From positions 2,984,723-3,048,722 of the forward strand of contig NZ_CP147407.1 in the NCBI RefSeq assembly GCF_037201815.1: a DNA stretch of 64,000 bases, in the 5' to 3' direction. A model generated the notes under the pieces. That model did no database searches. It saw only the letters and a program-made list of their open reading frames with translations, and was not told where the DNA came from. Positions 60,593 through 64,000 of this stretch are shown here, piece after piece. The stretch is from Metabacillus sp. FJAT-52054. GTDB lineage: Bacteria > Bacillota > Bacilli > Bacillales > Bacillaceae. Position 1 is the first letter of the stretch. Every line of letters starts with the position of its first letter. The translations under genes and the position numbers were made by a program.

Positions 60593-61981
60593 TCAGTTTA
60601 ACCAGGCATTTAAAGGCTTAATCCTTTTGATGAGGAGCCAATCAATCAGAAATACAGCAATGATTGAGATTCCCACCAGCGGCATCACGATTCCCAAAAC
60701 CAGCATGATAAAAAAGACGGTTCTCGTTACTTTTTTATTTTGAGCCGGGGCCACAAAACCCAGCTTGCCATTCGATTTTCTCTTCTTCCACATCACATAA
60801 GAACTGGAGGCAACGACCATAAGGCCGATACATAAATTCAGTCCGATTATCTGGTTAGCGATTCCGAATAAAGTTCCCTCATGAAACGCAATTCCAATGG
60901 AAATAGCTTTAGCCATCCATCCGTAGTCAGCAAACCGGACATCTGTCAGCACCTTCCCGCTGTACTGATCAATATGAAGCGTGGCATCCTTCATTGGATT
61001 CGGATTGGACGCAGCGATCGTATAAACCCCTTTTTTTCCTTCAGGAAGTGAAATGCTGTAAGGCTTTTCAACTTTCTTGTGAGACGCGATTGCCTGGATA
61101 TCCTCAACCGTTAGGGTTCTGCTTCCACTGTCAGAAGCGGGAACTGGCTGATTTTCTGTTGCCCAAGGTACATCTTCTGCTACATCCTTTGTTTTTATGT
61201 CAGATTCAGGGGTTCCCATAAAACTGAATGCAAAGGGAGGATAGCCAGTATTGGTTGCTGTAGCGGCTTTATTAATTTGCTCCCCCATTACCCCTGACCA
61301 TGGAAGGCCTGTTGCAATTAAAACCAGTATACCTAGTGAAAGCCAAAAGGCGGGGACTGCATGCAAATCTCTCCAAAATGTCCTTCCCCTCGCATTAAAT
61401 CTTGGAAGAACCGTTCCCCAAATCGATTGTTTGTTCCGAGGCCACCATATATACAATCCGGTAGCGAGCAAAATGACTGCCCAGCAAGCTGCAAGCTCCA
61501 CAAGACGGTTTGCAGCGGTTCCTCCGACAATAAGCTCACTATGGAGTTTTTTGAAGAGTTCCGTAAATTTTTCCTCGGCTGCTAGAGAACCTTGTATTTT
61601 TCCGGTATAAGGATTTATGTAAACCGATTTTGCCGATACTTTGGTCATCACATTGATTTCAGTCGTTCTTGCAGGATCACCATAGAACTTAATCGCTGTA
61701 ATCGTACTTTCCGGATATTCGTCCTGAACGCGTTTTATTTGTTTTGCTGCCGTTATTTCTTTTCCAGGCGCCTCTTGCTGTACATAATAAAGATCTTTAT
61801 ATAGTACAGATTCAATTTGAGGCTTAAACAAATATACGCCTCCGCTGAATGCTAGAATGATCAGGAATGGTGCAAATATGATTCCAGCATAAAAGTGCCA
61901 TCTCCAAACCGTTTGATAAATAGAGCTTCTTTCTTTTTTACTTTCTTTTTCTTTGCCAGGATCCAACTTCAGAGCTTCCAT
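60593..61981 (-). CDS. PepSY-associated membrane protein
   Basis: 462-residue PepSY_TM protein with four or more membrane segments (WRWHFYAGIIFAPFLIILAF, LVELAACWAVILLATGLYIW, PAFWLSLGILVLIATGLPW and a C-terminal pair) and two extracytoplasmic PepSY repeats (about residues 75-130 and 280-335). Relatives include putative iron-siderophore reductases and YcnJ/PiuB-type proteins; conserved His in WHFYAG, LHSEL, LHAVPA and FHEG suggest haem or metal binding. Operon: His-rich lipoprotein, this gene, CopC-like gene. Confidence 0.85.
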   Translation of the reverse strand: MEALKLDPGKEKESKKERSSIYQTVWRWHFYAGIIFAPFLIILAFSGGVYLFKPQIESVLYKDLYYVQQEAPGKEITAAKQIKRVQDEYPESTITAIKFYGDPARTTEINVMTKVSAKSVYINPYTGKIQGSLAAEEKFTELFKKLHSELIVGGTAANRLVELAACWAVILLATGLYIWWPRNKQSIWGTVLPRFNARGRTFWRDLHAVPAFWLSLGILVLIATGLPWSGVMGEQINKAATATNTGYPPFAFSFMGTPESDIKTKDVAEDVPWATENQPVPASDSGSRTLTVEDIQAIASHKKVEKPYSISLPEGKKGVYTIAASNPNPMKDATLHIDQYSGKVLTDVRFADYGWMAKAISIGIAFHEGTLFGIANQIIGLNLCIGLMVVASSSYVMWKKRKSNGKLGFVAPAQNKKVTRTVFFIMLVLGIVMPLVGISIIAVFLIDWLLIKRIKPLNAWLN

Positions 61982-62005
61982 CCTATTCCCTCCAGCGGTT
62001 TATTC

Positions 62006-62128
62006 CTAAGGCTTTGTCTCCGAATGTACCAGGTGATTTTTATGTTCCTCATGTGAACCCCCTTGGCTGCAACCCGCTGCCGATAAAAAAAGGATGATAA
62101 TAAATGCAGCAAGTCCCAATTCTTTCAT
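62006..62128 (-). CDS. Small His-rich lipoprotein
   Basis: 40-residue secreted peptide. Starts MKELGLAAFIIILFLSAAGC, whose last five residues form a lipobox with Cys20, leaving a 21-residue mature lipopeptide SQGGSHEEHKNHLVH-type tail rich in His and Glu. GGAGGAGATCAC precedes the ATG. It lies 25 nt upstream of the PepSY gene and is the likely first gene of that operon. Metal binding at the membrane surface is plausible; not recognised as a named family. Confidence 0.72.
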   Translation of the reverse strand: MKELGLAAFIIILFLSAAGCSQGGSHEEHKNHLVHSETKP

Positions 62129-62291
62129 GTGATCTCCTCCATCCTTATCTACGCTAATGAATACGTTCCCAATTATAAATTCTTATTTCCATGGGATGAT
62201 GACTCTAAAGAGTGATTTGTATAAGATATCCCTACTGAAATGTGACGAAAATGCTAAAATAGAAGCAACTCTGCTGAAATAAGGTGAAAAT

Positions 62292-63119
62292 TTGACATAC
62301 AAACAAATCAAGTGGATGATCCTAATTCTCCCGACGGCCGCTATCGGTCTATGGGAATATATTAGGCATGCCTTTTTATTACCGTACTTATCGATGGACA
62401 TGGGAAATCTATTAACCCCCGCTATTGTTTTTGCAGCAACCATTTTCTTTCTATTGAAATTATTTTCGATGCTTGAAGGGATCCAGGAAGAATTGAAGAT
62501 GGAGAGGGCAAGAAAAGCAGCCCTGATTGAAAGGGAGAACCTTGCAAGAGAGCTTCATGACGGTGTTGCCCAATCTTTATTTCTTCTTTCGGTAAAATTA
62601 AATAAATTCGGGAAGAAAACAGGCATTGAAAAACATTCTGAATTTCAGGATACGAACCAAACATTGAAAGAAATTTATGAAGATACACGGCGGGCGATTG
62701 AAAACTTAAAGCAGCTGCCTGATCCTGAACTGTTCAGCTGGACAAAATCCATTCAGCAATACTTATCAGAGCTTGAAAAAAACCACTCAATGGAAGTAGA
62801 TTTCCAATGGGACATTAAGGAAGAGAAGCTTTCCGCTAAAGAAAAAATAGAACTTTTTGCTTGTATAAAAGAAGCTGTCATGAATGTGATAAAACATGCA
62901 CAGACAAATAGAGTTTGGATTAGCGGACAGGAATCCTTGAAGGGCTGGACATGTGAAATTCGGGATAACGGAGTTGGTTTTCCAGCGGAGCCTATTAATA
63001 TGGAGAATGGATTTGGTCTGCAGATTATGCAAAGACGTGCTTCGGAAATGAACTGGAGGTTTTCAAAAGAGGAAGGAAATAAAGGAACGAGGATTCTTCT
63101 TGAAAAGGAGTATAAGTAA
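62292..63119 (+). CDS. Sensor histidine kinase, NarL-partner (HisKA_3) type
   Basis: 275-residue kinase. TTG start after AAGGTG. Two membrane helices (about residues 8-28 and 42-60) enclose only a very short outside loop, so it may sense within the membrane or through another protein. Phosphoacceptor His89 in RELHDGVAQSLF; ATPase N-box EAVMNVIKHA and G-box DNGVGFPAEP, then GFGLQIMQRRA. Partner regulator follows with no gap. Divergent from the His-rich lipoprotein-PepSY-CopC operon, which it may control. Confidence 0.92.
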   Translation: MTYKQIKWMILILPTAAIGLWEYIRHAFLLPYLSMDMGNLLTPAIVFAATIFFLLKLFSMLEGIQEELKMERARKAALIERENLARELHDGVAQSLFLLSVKLNKFGKKTGIEKHSEFQDTNQTLKEIYEDTRRAIENLKQLPDPELFSWTKSIQQYLSELEKNHSMEVDFQWDIKEEKLSAKEKIELFACIKEAVMNVIKHAQTNRVWISGQESLKGWTCEIRDNGVGFPAEPINMENGFGLQIMQRRASEMNWRFSKEEGNKGTRILLEKEYK

Positions 63120-63764
63120 ATGCAGCCATTTCGTATAGTAGTTGCCGATGACCATAGTCATGCCAGGGAAGGAATTCGGATCATCTTAGAGGAATACAGT
63201 GATTTTATCATTGTGGGAGAAGCTCAGAACGGCGAAGAGGCGATTCTAATGACGGAAAAGCTAATGCCGGATATTATCCTGATGGATATTCAAATGCCTG
63301 TGATGGACGGTCTTGAAGCAACCAAAATCATCAAAACAAAATTTCCATATGTAAAGATTGTCATGATTACCGTATCTGATGATGTGACGAATTTATTCGA
63401 TGCATTAAAGCATGGGGCTCAAGGATACTTGCTCAAAAATATACAATCCGGGGATTGGTATGAATACCTTAAAGCGTTCGCATTGGATGAAGTGCCGATG
63501 TCCAAAGAAATCGCGTTTCGTATATTAAAGGAGTTTCCTCAAAACAAGCCTGAAGCTGATGTCAATCCTACCCCTCTGTCCTCCAGGGAACTCGAGGTCC
63601 TTCAGCTCGTCGCAAAGGGGCTGCCGAACAGAGAAATATCAGATAGGCTTTTCATATCGGAGCATACAGTGAAGAGCCATTTAAAGAATATTCTAAGCAA
63701 GCTTCATTTGGAAAATCGCGTTCAGCTTACCCATTATGCATTTAAGCAGGGGTTAATTGAGTAA
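63120..63764 (+). CDS. NarL/LuxR family response regulator
   Basis: 214-residue regulator. Receiver domain with acidic pair D10-D11, phosphorylated Asp56 (DIILMDIQMP) and conserved Lys in YLLKNIQSG. C-terminal LuxR-type HTH from about residue 150 (LSSRELEVLQLVAKGLPNRE, HTVKSHLKNILSKL). The start directly follows the kinase stop (TAAATG), with AAGGAG inside the kinase end. Confidence 0.94.
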   Translation: MQPFRIVVADDHSHAREGIRIILEEYSDFIIVGEAQNGEEAILMTEKLMPDIILMDIQMPVMDGLEATKIIKTKFPYVKIVMITVSDDVTNLFDALKHGAQGYLLKNIQSGDWYEYLKAFALDEVPMSKEIAFRILKEFPQNKPEADVNPTPLSSRELEVLQLVAKGLPNREISDRLFISEHTVKSHLKNILSKLHLENRVQLTHYAFKQGLIE

Positions 63765-63806
63765 AAAATAAACCAACCAAGACTCAAATAAAGACAGGAG
63801 GTAAAA

Positions 63807-64000
63807 ATGAAACGAGGGATCAGTTTCGAAATCCCCAATGAATACGGAAGATTTCTTATGAATGCATTAATGTCATTTGAAATATCTGAATTCGTATGGA
63901 CTAGCGGAGGCGAAGAATCATATTTAGTAAAGGGAGATGAGTTACAGGAACCTCTTTTCCCAGACGAGGTAAGCAGGATGGATGGCTTACTTCTTAGAGA
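63807..64000 (+). CDS. DUF2691-like protein, N-terminal 64 residues (runs off window end)
   Basis: Starts MKRGISFEIPNEYGRFLMNA after a strong ACAGGAGG site and stays open to the window edge. The opening RGISFEIPNEYG matches my memory of the DUF2691 family of Bacillus proteins, whose function is unknown. 42 nt after the response regulator on the same strand. Confidence 0.6.
   Translation, partial: MKRGISFEIPNEYGRFLMNALMSFEISEFVWTSGGEESYLVKGDELQEPLFPDEVSRMDGLLLR

Noticed and set aside
1-64000. rRNA, tRNA or complete insertion sequences
   Set aside because: No stretches with the conserved arms of tRNAs, no rRNA signatures and no intact transposase were seen on either strand.

Overview
The window is chromosomal DNA from a Bacillaceae bacterium (Bacillus/Metabacillus-like). 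The evidence is strong AGGAGG-type ribosome sites, frequent TTG starts, a sporulation gene (cse60), a B. subtilis-type secreted lipase, Zur and PurR boxes of Bacillus type, and a backbone whose order resembles the B. subtilis amyX-ytkP and pepV(ytjP)-pbuO(ytiP)-ytzE-murJ(ytgP)-ytfP neighbourhoods. There are no rRNA or tRNA genes, no CRISPR array and no complete mobile element.

Layout. 1-5 kb: 5' part of a type I pullulanase gene, then a minus-strand operon thpR-lrgA-lrgB-ytlQ-like, with a cysK paralogue divergent from it. 5-13 kb: small accessory units, each an enzyme or transporter with its own regulator (SDR/HxlR, PhyH dioxygenase plus TIM-barrel isomerase/AraC/MFS, SDR/MerR). 13.4-17.6 kb: mprF and an unusual membrane-anchored PstS-like protein. 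17.6-35.1 kb: a large lipid or acyl-CoA catabolism region with two acyl-CoA ligases, two acyl-CoA dehydrogenases, two enoyl-CoA hydratases, a 3-hydroxyacyl-CoA dehydrogenase, SDRs, a thioesterase, an APH-like kinase, a ComB-like phosphatase, a lactonase-like amidohydrolase and a secreted lipase. A TetR regulator sits in the middle, and nearly identical ACCGGT-centred operators precede the two main transcription units. 35.2-37.1 kb: small AT-rich accessory patch with an IS1595 transposase remnant, a DUF2785 gene and a dispersed repeat. 37.1-45.7 kb: backbone genes (pepV, pbuO, ytzE, an RsuA-type pseudouridine synthase, murJ/ytgP, ytfP, cse60), interrupted by gene remnants at 40.1-40.4 kb and a decaying 20-bp tandem repeat at 44.9-45.1 kb.

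45.8-59.9 kb is the most interesting part, a zinc-starvation island. Six Zur-box-like palindromes precede a YcgR/YcgQ-like permease pair, a flavoprotein, two CobW-family GTPases (one frameshifted) and a divergent opine-metallophore locus. That locus has cntL (nicotianamine synthase-like), cntM (opine dehydrogenase) and an EamA/DMT exporter on the minus strand, and cntA-B-C-D-F importer genes on the plus strand. It has no histidine racemase (cntK), uses a DMT rather than an MFS exporter, and carries Ala where pyruvate-using staphylopine dehydrogenase has Asp150. Together these predict an L-His/alpha-ketoglutarate (pseudopaline-like) zincophore in a Gram-positive organism.

60-64 kb: a CopC-like surface protein, a PepSY membrane protein, a 40-residue His-rich lipoprotein, a NarL-type two-component system, and the start of a DUF2691-like gene that runs off the window. 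Three copies of a GC-rich, nested inverted-repeat element (about 135 bp core) lie in intergenic regions at 25.6, 29.8 and 36.9 kb.
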